64,000 nt of DNA, taken from NCBI RefSeq assembly GCF_004343505.1, contig NZ_SLXU01000002.1, positions 234,368 through 298,367 of the forward strand. The letters are read 5' to 3'. Origin of the DNA: Rhodovulum bhavnagarense (lineage in GTDB: Bacteria > Pseudomonadota > Alphaproteobacteria > Rhodobacterales > Rhodobacteraceae). The notes under the pieces are model-generated. The model was not told the DNA's origin. It saw only the letters and a program-made list of their open reading frames with translations, and searched no databases. How positions within the stretch are numbered: the first letter of the stretch is position 1; every line of letters begins with the position of its first letter. The position numbers and the translations under genes were made by a program. Of the stretch, positions 17,875-28,969 are shown piece by piece.

Positions 17875-19044
17875 ATGACGGAAATGGTCTACGGGACCGT
17901 GCCCATCCGGGCCGGTGATCCTGTCCTGCCACGCTGGTGGCGGACGGTCGACAAGTGGACGATGTCCTGTGTCCTGATGCTGTTCGGGATCGGGTTGTTG
18001 CTGGGGCTTGCGGCCTCGCCCCCGCTGGCGGCCAAGAACGGGTTCGATGCCTTTCATTACGTCGAGCGGCAGGCGATCTTTGGCGCGATGGCGCTGGGCG
18101 TGATGCTGCTGGTTTCGATGATGTCGCCCGACCTGGTGCGCCGGCTCGGTGTGCTGGGGTTTGTTGCGGCGTTCGTCGCACTATTGATGTTGCCCTTTCT
18201 GGGTACCGATTTCGGCAAGGGCGCGGTGCGTTGGTACTCGCTTGGTTTTGCCAGTGTCCAGCCCTCGGAATTCCTGAAACCGGCCTTCGTGATCCTTGCT
18301 GCCTGGCTTATGTCTGCGGCGCAGGATGTGAACGGGCCGCCCGGACGGGCATTGTCGTTGGCGGTGGCGCTGGTGGTGGTTGGATTCCTTGCGATGCAAC
18401 CCGATTTCGGGCAGGCTGCGCTGGTCCTTTTTGCGTGGGGGGTGATGTATTTCGTGGCGGGCGCCTCGCTGATCCTGCTGGTGGCACTGGCGGGCGGGGT
18501 GATTGTCGCAGGCATGGTCGCCTATCAGAACTCTGAACATTTCGCGCGCCGCATCGACGGGTTTCTCAGCCCCGAGATCGATCCGCGAACCCAGCTCGGC
18601 TATGCGGTGAACGCGATCCAGGAGGGCGGCTTTTTCGGGGTCGGCGTCGGTGAGGGGCAAGTAAAATGGTCGTTGCCCGATGCGCATACCGATTTCATCA
18701 TCGCGGTTGCGGCAGAGGAATACGGCCTGATCCTGGTACTGGCCATCATCATGCTTTACGCGATGATCGTTCTGCGTTCGCTTTACCGGCTCATGCGTGA
18801 ACGCGACAGCTTTATTCGGCTCGCCGGTACCGGGCTGGTCTGCATGTTCGGGGTGCAGGCCTTGATCAACATGGGCGTGGCGGTGAAACTGTTGCCGGCC
18901 AAGGGTATGACCCTTCCTTTCGTGAGCTATGGCGGCTCGTCGATCATCGCGGGCGGCATCGCGGTGGGGGCTCTGATGGCCTTTACCCGGACCCGGCCAC
19001 AAGGTGAGATCGGCGATATCCTGCGCCGCAGGGGGCGGCGATGA
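17875..19044 (+). CDS. ftsW: Septal peptidoglycan glycosyltransferase FtsW
   Basis: SEDS-family polytopic membrane protein, 389 residues, about ten transmembrane helices. It polymerises lipid II at the septum with FtsI. Characteristic segments are [18 protein letters not shown], the periplasmic loop [20 protein letters not shown] with [14 protein letters not shown], and [15 protein letters not shown] near the end. The hydrophobic core begins after about 40 residues. It overlaps murG by 4 nt. Confidence 0.95.
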   Translation: MTEMVYGTVPIRAGDPVLPRWWRTVDKWTMSCVLMLFGIGLLLGLAASPPLAAKNGFDAFHYVERQAIFGAMALGVMLLVSMMSPDLVRRLGVLGFVAAFVALLMLPFLGTDFGKGAVRWYSLGFASVQPSEFLKPAFVILAAWLMSAAQDVNGPPGRALSLAVALVVVGFLAMQPDFGQAALVLFAWGVMYFVAGASLILLVALAGGVIVAGMVAYQNSEHFARRIDGFLSPEIDPRTQLGYAVNAIQEGGFFGVGVGEGQVKWSLPDAHTDFIIAVAAEEYGLILVLAIIMLYAMIVLRSLYRLMRERDSFIRLAGTGLVCMFGVQALINMGVAVKLLPAKGMTLPFVSYGGSSIIAGGIAVGALMAFTRTRPQGEIGDILRRRGRR

Positions 19045-20141
19045 GCGCGCCGCACCTGGTCATTGCCGCAGGCGGCACCGGTGGACACATGTTCCCGGCG
19101 CAGGCTCTGGCGGAAACCATGCTGGCGCGGGGCTGGCGGGTGACCTTGTCGACCGATGCGCGCGGTGCGCGCTACGCGGGGGGCTTTCCGCCAGAGGTCA
19201 TCATCCGGCGGGTCGCCGCCGAAAGCCCGGCGCGCGGGGGAGGGCTGAGCCGTGCCCTTGCCCCGTTCCGGCTGGGCGTGGGCGTGGCGGCCGAGATCTT
19301 GCGGATGCGCGCGGACCGACCCTCGGTGGTGGCGGGTTTCGGCGGCTATCCGTCCTTTCCGGCGCTGAGCGCGGCGATCGTGCTGGGCCTGCCGCGGATG
19401 ATTCATGAACAAAACGGGGTTCTGGGCCGGGTGAACCGGCTGTTGGCCCGCAAGGTTCACGCGGTTGCCTGTGGCACCTGGCCCGCGGACCTGCCCGAAG
19501 GGGTCGAGGGTATCCATACCGGCAACCCGGTTCGTGCCGCGGTTCTGGAGCGCGCGGGCGCCCCTTATATCCCGCCGGGCGACTACCCGATGAGCCTGGT
19601 CGCCATCGGCGGCAGCCAGGGTGCGCGGTCACTTTCGGACAGCGTTCCTGCCGCTGTTGCGGCCCTGCCCGACGCGATGCGCCGCCGCCTGCGCCTGTCG
19701 CACCAGGCCCGCGCCGAGGATGTCGCGCGCGTCATCGCGGCCTATGCCCAGGCTGGGGTGGAGGCTGACGTGCGTCCCTTTTTCGACGATATCCCGGCGC
19801 GCCTTGCCGAGGCGCAGCTTGTCATTTCGCGTGCGGGGGCCTCGTCGATCGCCGATATATCGGTGATCGGGCGTCCCGCGATCCTGATCCCGTTCCCCCA
19901 TGCCACGCAGGACCACCAGAGTGCGAACGCGCGCGGCCTGGTCGATGCGGGCGCGGCGATCCTTCTGCCGGAATCCAGCCTTGATGCAGCCCGGCTTTCG
20001 GACCAGATCGCAACGGTCCTGGCGCAGCCCGAGGGGGCGGTGCGCATGGCGCGGGCGGCCTTGTCCTATGGTAAACCGCATGCCGCCGAGGCATTGGCCC
20101 AGATCGTCGAGGCGCTGGCGGGGCAAGGGGGCGAGGGATGA
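19041..20141 (+). CDS. murG: Lipid II synthase MurG
   Basis: Peripheral membrane glycosyltransferase adding GlcNAc to lipid I. 366 residues, GT-B fold: [17 protein letters not shown] at the N-terminus, [47 protein letters not shown], and the C-terminal donor site [19 protein letters not shown]. Start and stop overlap ftsW and murC by 4 nt each. Confidence 0.96.
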   Translation: MSAPHLVIAAGGTGGHMFPAQALAETMLARGWRVTLSTDARGARYAGGFPPEVIIRRVAAESPARGGGLSRALAPFRLGVGVAAEILRMRADRPSVVAGFGGYPSFPALSAAIVLGLPRMIHEQNGVLGRVNRLLARKVHAVACGTWPADLPEGVEGIHTGNPVRAAVLERAGAPYIPPGDYPMSLVAIGGSQGARSLSDSVPAAVAALPDAMRRRLRLSHQARAEDVARVIAAYAQAGVEADVRPFFDDIPARLAEAQLVISRAGASSIADISVIGRPAILIPFPHATQDHQSANARGLVDAGAAILLPESSLDAARLSDQIATVLAQPEGAVRMARAALSYGKPHAAEALAQIVEALAGQGGEG

Positions 20142-21535
20142 ACGCGGCGACAAAACTTCCGACCGATGTGGGGCCGATCCATTTCGTGGGCATTGGCGGT
20201 ATCGGCATGTCGGGAATTGCCGAGGTGCTTCTCAATCTGGGCTATACGGTCCAGGGGTCCGACCTCAAGGCCAGCCCGATAACCGAGCGGCTGGCGGGGC
20301 TTGGCGCGACGATTTTTGTCGGCCAGAGTGCAGAGAACCTGCGAGGCGCCGAGGTGGTGGTGATCTCGTCAGCGATCAAGCAAGGCAACCCCGAACTCGA
20401 TGCGGCCCGTCTGGCCGGGCTGCCCGTGGTGCGCCGGGCCGAGATGCTGGCAGAGCTGATGCGCCTGAAATCCAATGTCGCGGTTGCGGGCACCCATGGC
20501 AAGACCACCACGACCACCATGGTGGCGACCCTGCTAGATGCGGGGGGGCTCGATCCCACGGTCATCAATGGCGGCATCATCCACGCCTACGGTTCAAATG
20601 CGCGGATGGGCGAGGGCGAATGGATGGTGGTGGAGGCCGACGAATCCGACGGCACCTTCAACCGTTTGCCCGCAACGGTTGCCATCGTCACCAATATCGA
20701 CCCCGAGCACATGGAACATTGGGGAAGTTTCGATGCGCTGCGCCAGGGGTTTTACGAATTCGTCTCGAATATCCCCTTCTATGGTCTGGCTGTCTGTTGC
20801 ACCGATCACCCCGAGGTCCAGGCGCTGGTGGGCCGTGTCACCGACCGCAAGGTGGTGACCTTCGGTTTTAACGCGCAGGCCGATGTGCGCGCGATCAACC
20901 TGCGTTACGAAAACGGTAGTGCCCATTTCGACGTGGCCTTGCAGGCCGAGGAAAAGGTGATCGAGGGGTGCATCCTGCCGATGCCGGGCGATCACAATGT
21001 CAGCAATGCATTGGCGGCGGTTGCCGTGGCCCGTCATCTGGGCATGAAGACAGGCCAGATCCGTGCTGCACTTGCCGGCTTCAGGGGGGTGAACCGCCGC
21101 TTTACCCGCGTGGGCGAGGTGGGTGGCATCACCATCATCGACGATTACGGCCATCACCCCGTGGAAATCGCCGCTGTCCTGCGTGCCGCGCGGCAGGCCA
21201 CGCGGGGCCGTGTCATCGCCGTGCATCAGCCGCACCGCTATTCCCGTCTGCATTCGCTGTTCGACGATTTCTGCACCTGTTTCAACGATGCAGATGTCGT
21301 TGCCATTGCCGAGGTCTATGCCGCCGGCGAAGATCCGATCCCCGGCATCAGCCGTGACGATTTGGTGGCGGGGCTGATCCGCCATGGTCACCGTCACGCC
21401 CGCGCACTGTTATGCGAGGACGATCTCGAACGGCTGGTGCGCGAACAGGCAGGGCCGGGGGACATGGTGGTTTGCCTCGGCGCGGGTACGATCAGCACAT
21501 GGGCCAACAACCTGCCAAGGCGGCTGGGGGGCTAG
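20138..21535 (+). CDS. murC: UDP-MurNAc:L-alanine ligase MurC
   Basis: First Mur ligase of the stem peptide pathway, 465 residues. [18 protein letters not shown] binds the nucleotide sugar, [17 protein letters not shown] is the P-loop (about residue 118), [11 protein letters not shown] and [11 protein letters not shown] follow, then [12 protein letters not shown] and HQPHRYSR. All expected motifs are present. It begins inside the murG stop, and the next gene starts within a few bases of its stop. Confidence 0.97.
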   Translation: MNAATKLPTDVGPIHFVGIGGIGMSGIAEVLLNLGYTVQGSDLKASPITERLAGLGATIFVGQSAENLRGAEVVVISSAIKQGNPELDAARLAGLPVVRRAEMLAELMRLKSNVAVAGTHGKTTTTTMVATLLDAGGLDPTVINGGIIHAYGSNARMGEGEWMVVEADESDGTFNRLPATVAIVTNIDPEHMEHWGSFDALRQGFYEFVSNIPFYGLAVCCTDHPEVQALVGRVTDRKVVTFGFNAQADVRAINLRYENGSAHFDVALQAEEKVIEGCILPMPGDHNVSNALAAVAVARHLGMKTGQIRAALAGFRGVNRRFTRVGEVGGITIIDDYGHHPVEIAAVLRAARQATRGRVIAVHQPHRYSRLHSLFDDFCTCFNDADVVAIAEVYAAGEDPIPGISRDDLVAGLIRHGHRHARALLCEDDLERLVREQAGPGDMVVCLGAGTISTWANNLPRRLGG

Positions 21536-21541
21536 GTGGTC

Positions 21542-22729
21542 ATGGCCGAGGCGCTGAAGCGGCGGATCGGCCTTGGATTGCTCACCGCCTATGGCGTGGG
21601 GGTGATGGTCGGCGCCGGCATCTACGTGATGGTTGGCGCCGTGGCCGGTGCCGCCGGGGTCTGGGCACCCTTGGGTTTCCTTGTGGCCGGGCTGATCGCC
21701 GTGCCCTCGGCATTGTCTTATGCCGAACTGTCCACCCGCATCCCCGAGGCCGCGGGCGAGGCCGCCTTTGTTCAACAGGGGCTCGGACTGCGCTGGCTTT
21801 CGGTCGCGGTGGGGTTGGCCATCGTGCTGGCTGGGCTGGTATCGGCGGCGGCCGTTCTGCGGGGCGGGACCGGATATCTGGTTTCGGTGCTGCCGGTTCC
21901 GTTCACACCTGCGCTCTTGATGTTGGGGGCTGGGCTCGTGCTGGTTGCAGTGCTTGGCGTTCTGGAAAGTCTCTTGCTTGCTGCCGTCTTTACCGTGGTC
22001 GAACTGGCGGGGCTTGTCCTGGTGATCTACGCGGGAATGCAGGCCGTGCCGGTGGCGGACTGGTCCGCGCCACCCGATATGCCCTTTACGGGCCTCGCGC
22101 TGGCTGCGCTGCTGGCGTTTTTTGCCTTCATCGGGTTCGAGGACATCGTCAACATGGCCGAAGAGGTCGATAATCCCGTCCGCACCCTGCCGCGCGCGAT
22201 CCTGTTGTCGCTCGTGATTACTTCGCTGGTTTACGTGGGTGTGGCCGTCGCGGCGGTGCGCGCGGTTCCCGCCGCCGAACTGGCCTCGACCGAACGGCCG
22301 CTGGCCCTGGTATGGGCACGCGGAACGGGGGGCGACCCGGCCTTTCTGTCGATGATCGCGGTATTCGCGGCGCTGAACGGTGTTCTGGCGCAGATAGTGA
22401 TGGCTGCCCGCGTGCTGTTCGGCCTTGGTCGGCATACAGGATGGCTGGCGATTTTCCACCACGCCCATCCACGGTTCGGCACCCCGTTCAAGGCGACGGT
22501 GCTTGTCGGTGCGGGGGTCCTGGCGGCGGCGCTGGCGCTGCCGGTGGCGGTGCTGGCTGGGATGACATCGGGGGTGTTGTTGGTGGTGTTCGCGCTGGTC
22601 AATCTCTCGTTGATCCGGCTAAAGCAGCGCGCGCCAGAGGCCGCTTTTCGCGTTGGTCCCTGGGTGCCGTGGCTCGGTCTACTGACCGCGCTCGGGGCGC
22701 TGGCGCTGTCCTTGGCGGGGCTGGTGTGA
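21542..22729 (+). CDS. APC-superfamily amino acid permease
   Basis: A 395-residue, strongly hydrophobic protein with about 12 transmembrane segments. The first helix region GVGVMVGAGIYVMVG is the substrate-binding GxGI(Y) motif of the APC family, and FFAFIGFEDIVNMAEEVDNP is the helix-6 motif. It probably imports or exchanges amino acids or polyamines; substrate cannot be read from the sequence. ATG 21542 has AGGTGG upstream; GTG 21536, directly after the murC stop, is an alternative. It lies between murC and murB, where such a gene is unexpected. Confidence 0.88.
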   Translation: MAEALKRRIGLGLLTAYGVGVMVGAGIYVMVGAVAGAAGVWAPLGFLVAGLIAVPSALSYAELSTRIPEAAGEAAFVQQGLGLRWLSVAVGLAIVLAGLVSAAAVLRGGTGYLVSVLPVPFTPALLMLGAGLVLVAVLGVLESLLLAAVFTVVELAGLVLVIYAGMQAVPVADWSAPPDMPFTGLALAALLAFFAFIGFEDIVNMAEEVDNPVRTLPRAILLSLVITSLVYVGVAVAAVRAVPAAELASTERPLALVWARGTGGDPAFLSMIAVFAALNGVLAQIVMAARVLFGLGRHTGWLAIFHHAHPRFGTPFKATVLVGAGVLAAALALPVAVLAGMTSGVLLVVFALVNLSLIRLKQRAPEAAFRVGPWVPWLGLLTALGALALSLAGLV

Positions 22730-22905
22730 ACGGGCCATCGCCCTCGGCTTGTCGGTAGCCGCCGGCCAGGCGCGGATAGGTGGGCGGGTATCCAGCCAAG
22801 AATGCGTCGCGCTGATCCCTTGTGTCGGTCCGGCCCGTTTCAGGAGTGGCGTTGCGGTCCTGCCGATCCTGCTCTATGCGCTGGGGCATGGAACGGATAC
22901 CAGAA

Positions 22906-23841
22906 ATGGCCCAAATGCCTGCAGTTCGCGGCAGTCTGACACGGAACAAGCCGCTGAGCGACCTGACCTGGCTACGCGTCGGCGGGCCGGCGGAGTGGCT
23001 TTTTCAGCCCGCCGATCTCGACGACCTGGCCGCGTTCCTAAAGGCACTGTCGCCCGATGTGCCGGTCTTTCCCATCGGCGCGGGCTCTAACCTGATCGTG
23101 CGCGATGGAGGAATGGGCGGCGTGGTGATCCGGTTGGGACGTGGGTTCAACGGGATCGTGGTCGCCGGCGATCGCGTTACGGCTGGGGCGGCGGCGCTTG
23201 ATGCCCATGTCGCCCGGCGCGCCGCGGCGGCCGGGGTGGACCTGACCTTTCTGCGTACCATACCGGGCATGATTGGTGGCGCGGTGCGCATGAATGCGGG
23301 GTGTTACGGGCGCTATGTCGCGGATGTCTTCGTAGAGGCGCGCGCTGTAACGCGAGAGGGCCGGGTGGTGCGGCTGGGCGCCGATGACCTGGGCTTTGGT
23401 TATCGCGAGACCATGCTCGCCCCTGATACCGTGATCGTCGAGGCAAGCTTTCAGGGCAGTTTGGGTGATCCGGAGATGCTTGAGGCTGCAATGGCCGACC
23501 AGATTGAACGGCGTGACGCGACACAGCCCACGCGCGCACGCTCGGCCGGCTCGACCTTTCGCAACCCGGCAGGTGTTAGTTCGACCGGCCATGCGGACGA
23601 TACGCAGGATCTGAAAGCCTGGACCCTGATCGACCGGGCGGGGATGCGCGGGGCGCGCCGCGGCGGGGCGCAGATTTCGGAGAAGCACTCGAATTTTCTT
23701 ATCAATACCGGGGGGGCCACCGCCGCCGATCTTGAGGGCCTCGGCGATGAGGTCCGAAAAAAAGTTTTTCAAGAGACCGGAATACGGCTAGACTGGGAAA
23801 TCATGAGGGTCGGTAAACCGGCCCCGCAAGGCGGTTTGTAA
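22906..23841 (+). CDS. murB: UDP-N-acetylenolpyruvoylglucosamine reductase MurB
   Basis: FAD- and NADPH-dependent reductase producing UDP-MurNAc. About 311 residues. The family core starts at [32 protein letters not shown] binds FAD, and [31 protein letters not shown] (catalytic Ser), [15 protein letters not shown] and LDWEIMRVG follow. It is a type I MurB. The start is uncertain: ATGs at 22888, 22906 and 22915 are in frame and none has a strong ribosome site. A 176-nt gap with no recognised gene precedes it. Confidence 0.95.
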   Translation: MAQMPAVRGSLTRNKPLSDLTWLRVGGPAEWLFQPADLDDLAAFLKALSPDVPVFPIGAGSNLIVRDGGMGGVVIRLGRGFNGIVVAGDRVTAGAAALDAHVARRAAAAGVDLTFLRTIPGMIGGAVRMNAGCYGRYVADVFVEARAVTREGRVVRLGADDLGFGYRETMLAPDTVIVEASFQGSLGDPEMLEAAMADQIERRDATQPTRARSAGSTFRNPAGVSSTGHADDTQDLKAWTLIDRAGMRGARRGGAQISEKHSNFLINTGGATAADLEGLGDEVRKKVFQETGIRLDWEIMRVGKPAPQGGL

Positions 23842-23877
23842 AAGGGGCCACGAGACGCCCCGACAAGAGGCTAGATA

Positions 23878-24801
23878 GTGGCGGGCGAGTCGAGCAGGAC
23901 AGCCCCTAGAATTGCGGTACTGATGGGCGGTCCTTCGGCAGAGCGCGAAGTTTCGCTCGTGTCGGGGCGTGCTTGCGCGGCCGCACTCAGGGGCGAAGGC
24001 TATGAGGTCGTGGAAATCGACGCCGGGCGCGATCTTTCCGAGCGTCTGTCTGCCTGTGCGCCCGACGTGGTGTTCAATGCGCTGCATGGGCGGTGGGGCG
24101 AAGATGGGTGTGTGCAGGGGATGCTGGAATGGCTGCGCCTGCCCTATACCCATTCGGGCGTTCTGGCCTCGGCGCTGGCGATGGACAAACAGCGATCGAA
24201 ACAGGCCTTTCGCGCCGCGGGCCTGCCCGTGGTCGAGAGTGTCATCGCCCGCAGGACCGAGGTCGAGGCCGCACATGTGATGGCGCCGCCCTACGTGGTC
24301 AAGCCCAACAACGAGGGCTCGTCGGTGGGTATCCATATTGTCCGGTCCGAGGTCGACACCCCGCCGCGACTGGGCGGGCAGATGCCGGACATAGTAATGG
24401 TCGAGGCCTATGCGCCCGGGCGTGAGCTGACTGCAACGGTGATGGGAGACCGGGCGCTTACGGTGACCGATATCCTGACCGATGGCTGGTATGATTATCA
24501 CGCAAAATACGCCGAGGGTGGTTCGCGTCACGTGGTGCCCGCCGATATCCCGTCCGAGATATTCGAGGCCTGCCTCGCGTATGCGCTGCGCGCGCACCGG
24601 GCGCTTGGCTGCCGGGGGCTGAGCCGCACCGATTTTCGTTGGGATGAAGCGCGGGGGCTGGACGGGCTGATCCTGTTGGAAACCAATACCCAGCCGGGAA
24701 TGACCCCGACCTCTCTATCGCCCGAGCAAGCGGCAAGTTGCGGGATCTCTTTCGGCGCGCTTTGTCGCTGGATCGTGGAGGATGCCTCATGCGCGCGCTG
24801 A
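23878..24801 (+). CDS. ddl: D-alanine:D-alanine ligase
   Basis: ATP-grasp ligase forming the D-Ala-D-Ala dipeptide used by MurF. 307 residues. Motifs are [35 protein letters not shown], the ATP-binding [11 protein letters not shown], and [18 protein letters not shown] at the C-terminal metal site. GTG 23878 starts directly at the family N-terminus. The last 13 bases overlap ftsQ. Confidence 0.95.
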   Translation: MAGESSRTAPRIAVLMGGPSAEREVSLVSGRACAAALRGEGYEVVEIDAGRDLSERLSACAPDVVFNALHGRWGEDGCVQGMLEWLRLPYTHSGVLASALAMDKQRSKQAFRAAGLPVVESVIARRTEVEAAHVMAPPYVVKPNNEGSSVGIHIVRSEVDTPPRLGGQMPDIVMVEAYAPGRELTATVMGDRALTVTDILTDGWYDYHAKYAEGGSRHVVPADIPSEIFEACLAYALRAHRALGCRGLSRTDFRWDEARGLDGLILLETNTQPGMTPTSLSPEQAASCGISFGALCRWIVEDASCAR

Positions 24802-25667
24802 CGCCGCCCGCCCGTGATCCCGCGCCCTCGCGTCTGGCCTACCGGTTCGAGCGGCTTTGGTTGACGCCGTTGTTCCGCAAGGCGTTGTTGCGGGGCGGGC
24901 CGGTTTTGCTGATCGCCGCCTTGCCCGGCTTGTGGTTGACAGATGCCGATCGTCGCGAGGCCTTTGCCGGACAGCTTGCCACACTGCGCCACGAGATCGC
25001 CACGCGGCCGGAATTCATGGTCAAGCTGATGGCGATCGACGGCGCCTCGCCCGAATTGGACGAGGACATCCGCGAGGTTCTGCCGCTTGATTTCCCGGTA
25101 TCCTCGTTCGATCTGGACCTTGAGGCGATGCGCGAGACAGTGATCGGGCTGGATGCTGTGCGCTCGGCCGATCTGCATGTTCGCCCGGGCGGTATCCTCG
25201 AATTGACGGTTGTTCAGCGTGTGCCCGCCGTGATCTGGCGCAGCGACAACGGATTGGAACTGCTGGATCGGTCGGGCAACCGGGTGGCGCCGCTGGCGCG
25301 ACGGATTGCGCGCCCTGACCTGCCGCTGATCGCTGGCGCGGGGGCCGATCGCGCCGTGCCCGAGGCGATGGCGCTGATCGCGGTGGCCGGGCCTGTGCGC
25401 GACCGGCTGCGCGGACTGGTGCGGATGGGCGAGCGGCGCTGGGACGTGGTGTTGGACCGTGACCAGCGTATCCTTCTGCCTGAACGGGGCGCGCTGGAAA
25501 CACTGGAACGGGTGATTGCGCTGGACCAGGTTTCCGACATGCTGGCGCGCGATGTGCGGGCGGTGGACATGCGCAACCCGGCGCGGCCGACGCTGCGGCT
25601 GGCCCCCGGCGCGGTGGATGAATTGCAACGCATAAGAAGACTTCAGGCAGGAGCAAACGAGGGATGA
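24789..25667 (+). CDS. ftsQ: Cell division protein FtsQ
   Basis: Bitopic inner-membrane protein, 292 residues, linking FtsL/FtsB to the divisome. It has a cytoplasmic N-terminus of about 35 residues, one transmembrane segment (about 36-54, [15 protein letters not shown]), a POTRA-type domain ([19 protein letters not shown] ... [18 protein letters not shown]) and the beta domain ([17 protein letters not shown]). ATG 24789 is preceded by GGAGG at 24777-24781. It overlaps ftsA by 4 nt. Confidence 0.93.
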   Translation: MRALTPPARDPAPSRLAYRFERLWLTPLFRKALLRGGPVLLIAALPGLWLTDADRREAFAGQLATLRHEIATRPEFMVKLMAIDGASPELDEDIREVLPLDFPVSSFDLDLEAMRETVIGLDAVRSADLHVRPGGILELTVVQRVPAVIWRSDNGLELLDRSGNRVAPLARRIARPDLPLIAGAGADRAVPEAMALIAVAGPVRDRLRGLVRMGERRWDVVLDRDQRILLPERGALETLERVIALDQVSDMLARDVRAVDMRNPARPTLRLAPGAVDELQRIRRLQAGANEG

Positions 25668-26995
25668 CCGATCTCTACCAATCGCAGCGGGCGATGCGGC
25701 GCATGCGGCAGCAGGCGATGGAGCGTGGCGTGATCGCCATTCTGGACGTGGGCAGTTCCAAGATCGCCTGTCTTGTCCTGCGCTTTGATGGTGCGGCACC
25801 CGCCGGTGGCGAGGGTGTGGCGGCGCTGGCCGGCCAGTCTCGCTTTCGCGTGATCGGGGCGGCGACCACGCGCTCGCGCGGGATCAGGTTCGGTGACATC
25901 CATGCCATGAACGAGGCCGAGCGGGCGATCCGCACCGCCGTTCAGGCCGCGCAGAAAATGGCGCGGGTCCGGGTCGATCACGTCATCGCCTGTTTCTCGG
26001 GGGCCAATCCGCGCTCTTACGGGTTGGACGGGGCCATCGATCTGGATGAGGGCCAGGTCGGCGAGACCGATGTCGCGCGCGTGCTGGCCGCGTGCGAAAT
26101 GCCGCCGATTGGGGCGGGGCGCGAGGTTTTGCACGCACAGCCGGTGAACTTCGCCCTCGATCATCGCTCTGGCCTCAGCGATCCGCGCGGACAGATCGGC
26201 AACCGGCTGGCCTGTGACATGCATCTGCTGACAGTCGATGAAAGCGCCGTTCAGAACCTGGTGCATTGCATCAAGCGCTGCGATCTCGAACTGGCGGGGC
26301 TTGCCTCTTCGGCCTATGTCGCGGGCATTTCCAGTCTCGTGGAGGACGAGCAGGAACTGGGCGCGGCCTGCATCGACATGGGAGGCGGGGCAACAGGCCT
26401 GTCGATCTTCATCAAGAAGCACATGATCTATGCCGATAGCGTGCGACTTGGCGGCGACCATGTCAGCCTGGACATTTCCAAGGGGCTTCAGGTTCCGCTG
26501 GCCACGGCCGAGCGGATCAAGGCGCTTTATGGCGGGGTCGTCGCCACCGGCATGGATGATCGCGAGATGATCGGCCTGGGGGGTGATAGCGGCGATTTCG
26601 AACGTGATAGCCGCACCGTCAGCCGCGCCGAACTGATCGGCATCATGCGGCCGCGGGTGGAGGAGATCTTCGAAGACGTGCGCGCCCGCCTGGACGCGGC
26701 GGGGTTCGAGCATCTGCCCTCGCGCCAGATCGTGCTGACCGGGGCGGGCAGCCAGATCCCCGGCCTTGACGGGCTGGCAGCGCGCATTCTGGGCCAGCAG
26801 GTGCGGCTCGGCCGTCCGCTGCGTGTCCAAGGGTTGCCGCAATCGGCCACGGGGCCGGGATTTGCCGCGGCGGTTGGGCTGTGCCTGTTTGCGGCGCATC
26901 CGCAGGACGAGTGGTGGGACTTCGATATCGCCACGGAACGCTATCCGGCGCGGTCGCTCAAAAGGGCGGTGCGCTGGTTCAAGGAGAACTGGTAA
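25664..26995 (+). CDS. ftsA: Cell division protein FtsA
   Basis: Actin-like ATPase that tethers FtsZ to the membrane. 443 residues: phosphate-1 loop ILDVGSSKIACLV, SHS2 insertion (AGREVLHAQPVNFALD), phosphate-2 AACIDMGGGATGLSIF, and adenosine loop VLTGAGSQIPGLDG. The extreme C-terminus SLKRAVRWFKENW is the amphipathic membrane-targeting helix. About 20 extra N-terminal residues precede the actin fold, usual in this group. Confidence 0.96.
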   Translation: MTDLYQSQRAMRRMRQQAMERGVIAILDVGSSKIACLVLRFDGAAPAGGEGVAALAGQSRFRVIGAATTRSRGIRFGDIHAMNEAERAIRTAVQAAQKMARVRVDHVIACFSGANPRSYGLDGAIDLDEGQVGETDVARVLAACEMPPIGAGREVLHAQPVNFALDHRSGLSDPRGQIGNRLACDMHLLTVDESAVQNLVHCIKRCDLELAGLASSAYVAGISSLVEDEQELGAACIDMGGGATGLSIFIKKHMIYADSVRLGGDHVSLDISKGLQVPLATAERIKALYGGVVATGMDDREMIGLGGDSGDFERDSRTVSRAELIGIMRPRVEEIFEDVRARLDAAGFEHLPSRQIVLTGAGSQIPGLDGLAARILGQQVRLGRPLRVQGLPQSATGPGFAAAVGLCLFAAHPQDEWWDFDIATERYPARSLKRAVRWFKENW

Positions 26996-27169
26996 CCCCA
27001 ATATGTCGCGTCATCGGCAAAATCCCGCGAACGGGCTGCCCCAGAGTGGCATATTATGTGGTAATACGACGTTTTTTTCGTGACGATCCCCGGGCCGTTG
27101 CGTAGAATGGCCGAAAATTTGGGGAATAACGGCCGACGGGCCTCAACCGGACAGCAGGCGGACAGATCA

Positions 27170-28735
27170 ATGACATTGAACCTCACGATGCCAGAGCATG
27201 ACGAACTCAAGCCCCGGATCACGGTATTCGGCGTGGGCGGCGCTGGTGGGAATGCCGTCAACAACATGATCGACAAGCGGCTTGAGGGCGTCGAGTTCGT
27301 CGTAGCCAACACCGATGCACAGGCGTTGCAGCAATCCAACGCGCAGGCCCGCATCCAGATCGGCGTGAAGGTGACCGAGGGGTTGGGCGCGGGCGCCCGT
27401 CCGCAGGTCGGCGCCGCCGCCGCCGAGGAAACGATCGAGGAAATCGTTGATCACCTGGCCGGCTCTCACATGTGTTTCATCACCGCGGGTATGGGCGGGG
27501 GCACTGGCACGGGCGCCGCGCCGATCATCGCGCAGGCCGCGCGCGAGTTGGGGGTTCTGACCGTGGGCGTGGTGACCAAGCCCTTCCAGTTCGAGGGGGC
27601 AAAGCGCATGCGCCAGGCCGAGGCGGGCGTCGAGGCCCTGCAAAAGGTGGTCGATACCCTCATCATCATTCCGAACCAGAACCTGTTTCGCATCGCCAAT
27701 GAAAAGACGACCTTTACCGACGCCTTCGCGATGGCCGACGACGTGTTGTATCAGGGCGTCAAGGGCGTGACCGACCTGATGGTGCATCCGGGTCTGATAA
27801 ACCTGGACTTTGCCGATGTCCGCGCGGTGATGGACGAGATGGGCAAGGCGATGATGGGCACCGGCGAGGCCAGCGGCGAAGACCGTGCGATCCAGGCCGC
27901 CGAAAAGGCGATTGCCAACCCGCTGCTGGACGAGATCAGCCTGCACGGTGCGCGCGGTGTTCTGATCAACGTAACGGGTGGCTATGACCTGACGCTGTTC
28001 GAACTGGACGAGGCCGCGAACCGCATCCGCGACGTGGTCGATCCCGATGCCAACATCATCGTCGGCTCGACGCTTGATCCCGAGATGGAGGGCGCGATGC
28101 GCGTCTCTGTCGTCGCGACCGGCATCGACGCCTGCGTTTCCACGCAAGAGGCGCCGATTGCCCGTCGTCCGATGCGCGAGCCGCTCACACGCCATTCGAC
28201 CGCCGTCGAAGAGTACGATGAGCCCGCGGTCGAAACCCAGCCCGTAGCGGCCGAACCCACCGTCGAAGAGCCCTCTCTGTTTTCAGGTTTCGACCCTGCC
28301 GCAGCCGGCGCGCCAGACGCCGATGATGTGGATGCCGTCGACGATCTGCCGCCGCCCGCCTATCAGCCGGTCGAGGCAGTCGAGCCGATGCCGGAGCCCG
28401 ATACCTTTGTCGCCCCGCGTCCGCGCGCGCCTGGGACGCCGTCGCCCGAGGCGCTTGAACGTCTGCGTGCAGCGGTTCAGAAATCGCCCAAGACGGCCGC
28501 CCGGCCCGCGGCGATGGCCGATGACAGGTCGGCCGACAAGGCCCGTTTCGGCATCGGCTCGCTCATCAACCGGATGTCGGGTCATGCCGAGGCGCCTGAT
28601 CGTGGTGCGCAACCCTTGCGTCAGCAACCACCGCTTTCTGGTCGCGGGCCGGTTGTGCAGCATCACGAGGACGATCTCGATCCCGATCAGGAACGTATCG
28701 AGATCCCTGCTTTCCTGCGGCGTCAGGCGAACTGA
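27170..28735 (+). CDS. ftsZ: Cell division protein FtsZ
   Basis: Tubulin-like GTPase forming the division ring. 521 residues. GTPase core about residues 14-330 with [14 protein letters not shown], the tubulin signature [13 protein letters not shown], and TVGVVTKPF; then a long acidic, proline-rich linker (about 330-500) and the conserved tail [10 protein letters not shown] that binds FtsA. The long linker is normal for alphaproteobacteria. ATG 27170 has AGGCGG upstream; the 174-nt AT-rich gap after ftsA may hold a ftsZ promoter but none was clear. Confidence 0.97.
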   Translation: MTLNLTMPEHDELKPRITVFGVGGAGGNAVNNMIDKRLEGVEFVVANTDAQALQQSNAQARIQIGVKVTEGLGAGARPQVGAAAAEETIEEIVDHLAGSHMCFITAGMGGGTGTGAAPIIAQAARELGVLTVGVVTKPFQFEGAKRMRQAEAGVEALQKVVDTLIIIPNQNLFRIANEKTTFTDAFAMADDVLYQGVKGVTDLMVHPGLINLDFADVRAVMDEMGKAMMGTGEASGEDRAIQAAEKAIANPLLDEISLHGARGVLINVTGGYDLTLFELDEAANRIRDVVDPDANIIVGSTLDPEMEGAMRVSVVATGIDACVSTQEAPIARRPMREPLTRHSTAVEEYDEPAVETQPVAAEPTVEEPSLFSGFDPAAAGAPDADDVDAVDDLPPPAYQPVEAVEPMPEPDTFVAPRPRAPGTPSPEALERLRAAVQKSPKTAARPAAMADDRSADKARFGIGSLINRMSGHAEAPDRGAQPLRQQPPLSGRGPVVQHHEDDLDPDQERIEIPAFLRRQAN

Positions 28736-28764
28736 ATCGTCGTGAAACTCCAGGACGTGATCGG

Positions 28765-28786
28765 GGGGGCGTGCGCGCCCCCTTTT
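28765..28786 (+). terminator. Intrinsic terminator after ftsZ
   Basis: GGGGGCG (28765-28771) pairs with CGCCCCC (28776-28782) around TGCG, followed by TTTT (28783-28786). It ends 51 nt after the ftsZ stop and separates the division genes from lpxC. Confidence 0.8.
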
Positions 28787-28893
28787 CATTTCCAGGCAGG
28801 AAAAATATTCATTCTGAAACGGGGAGTTGTGCCGTGGGCGGATTGTCGCCGACGCGATCCGGCCCCATGTTTCAGGCCGTTGCAATCTTTGAG

Positions 28894-28921
28894 TTGTTCA
28901 AAGGGTCTGCGACATTTAGAT
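28894..28921 (+). promoter_or_regulatory. Weak candidate lpxC promoter
   Basis: TTGTTC (28894-28899) and TTAGAT (28916-28921) are 16 nt apart, between the ftsZ terminator and the lpxC start. The match to the sigma-70 consensus is modest, but a promoter is needed here because of the terminator upstream. Confidence 0.25.
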
Positions 28922-28969
28922 CAAAAGCGCCGGATCGCAGAACATCCGGAGAAAACGAGCAGGTGCTTT

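Noticed and set aside
16576..18057. Long minus-strand frame opposite the PLP decarboxylase and ftsW start
   Set aside because: Low-complexity translation rich in Arg/Gln/Gly, opposite two well-supported genes.
27040..27130. AT-rich TATTAT sequence as ftsZ promoter
   Set aside because: No acceptable -35 at proper spacing; ftsZ may be read from upstream promoters.
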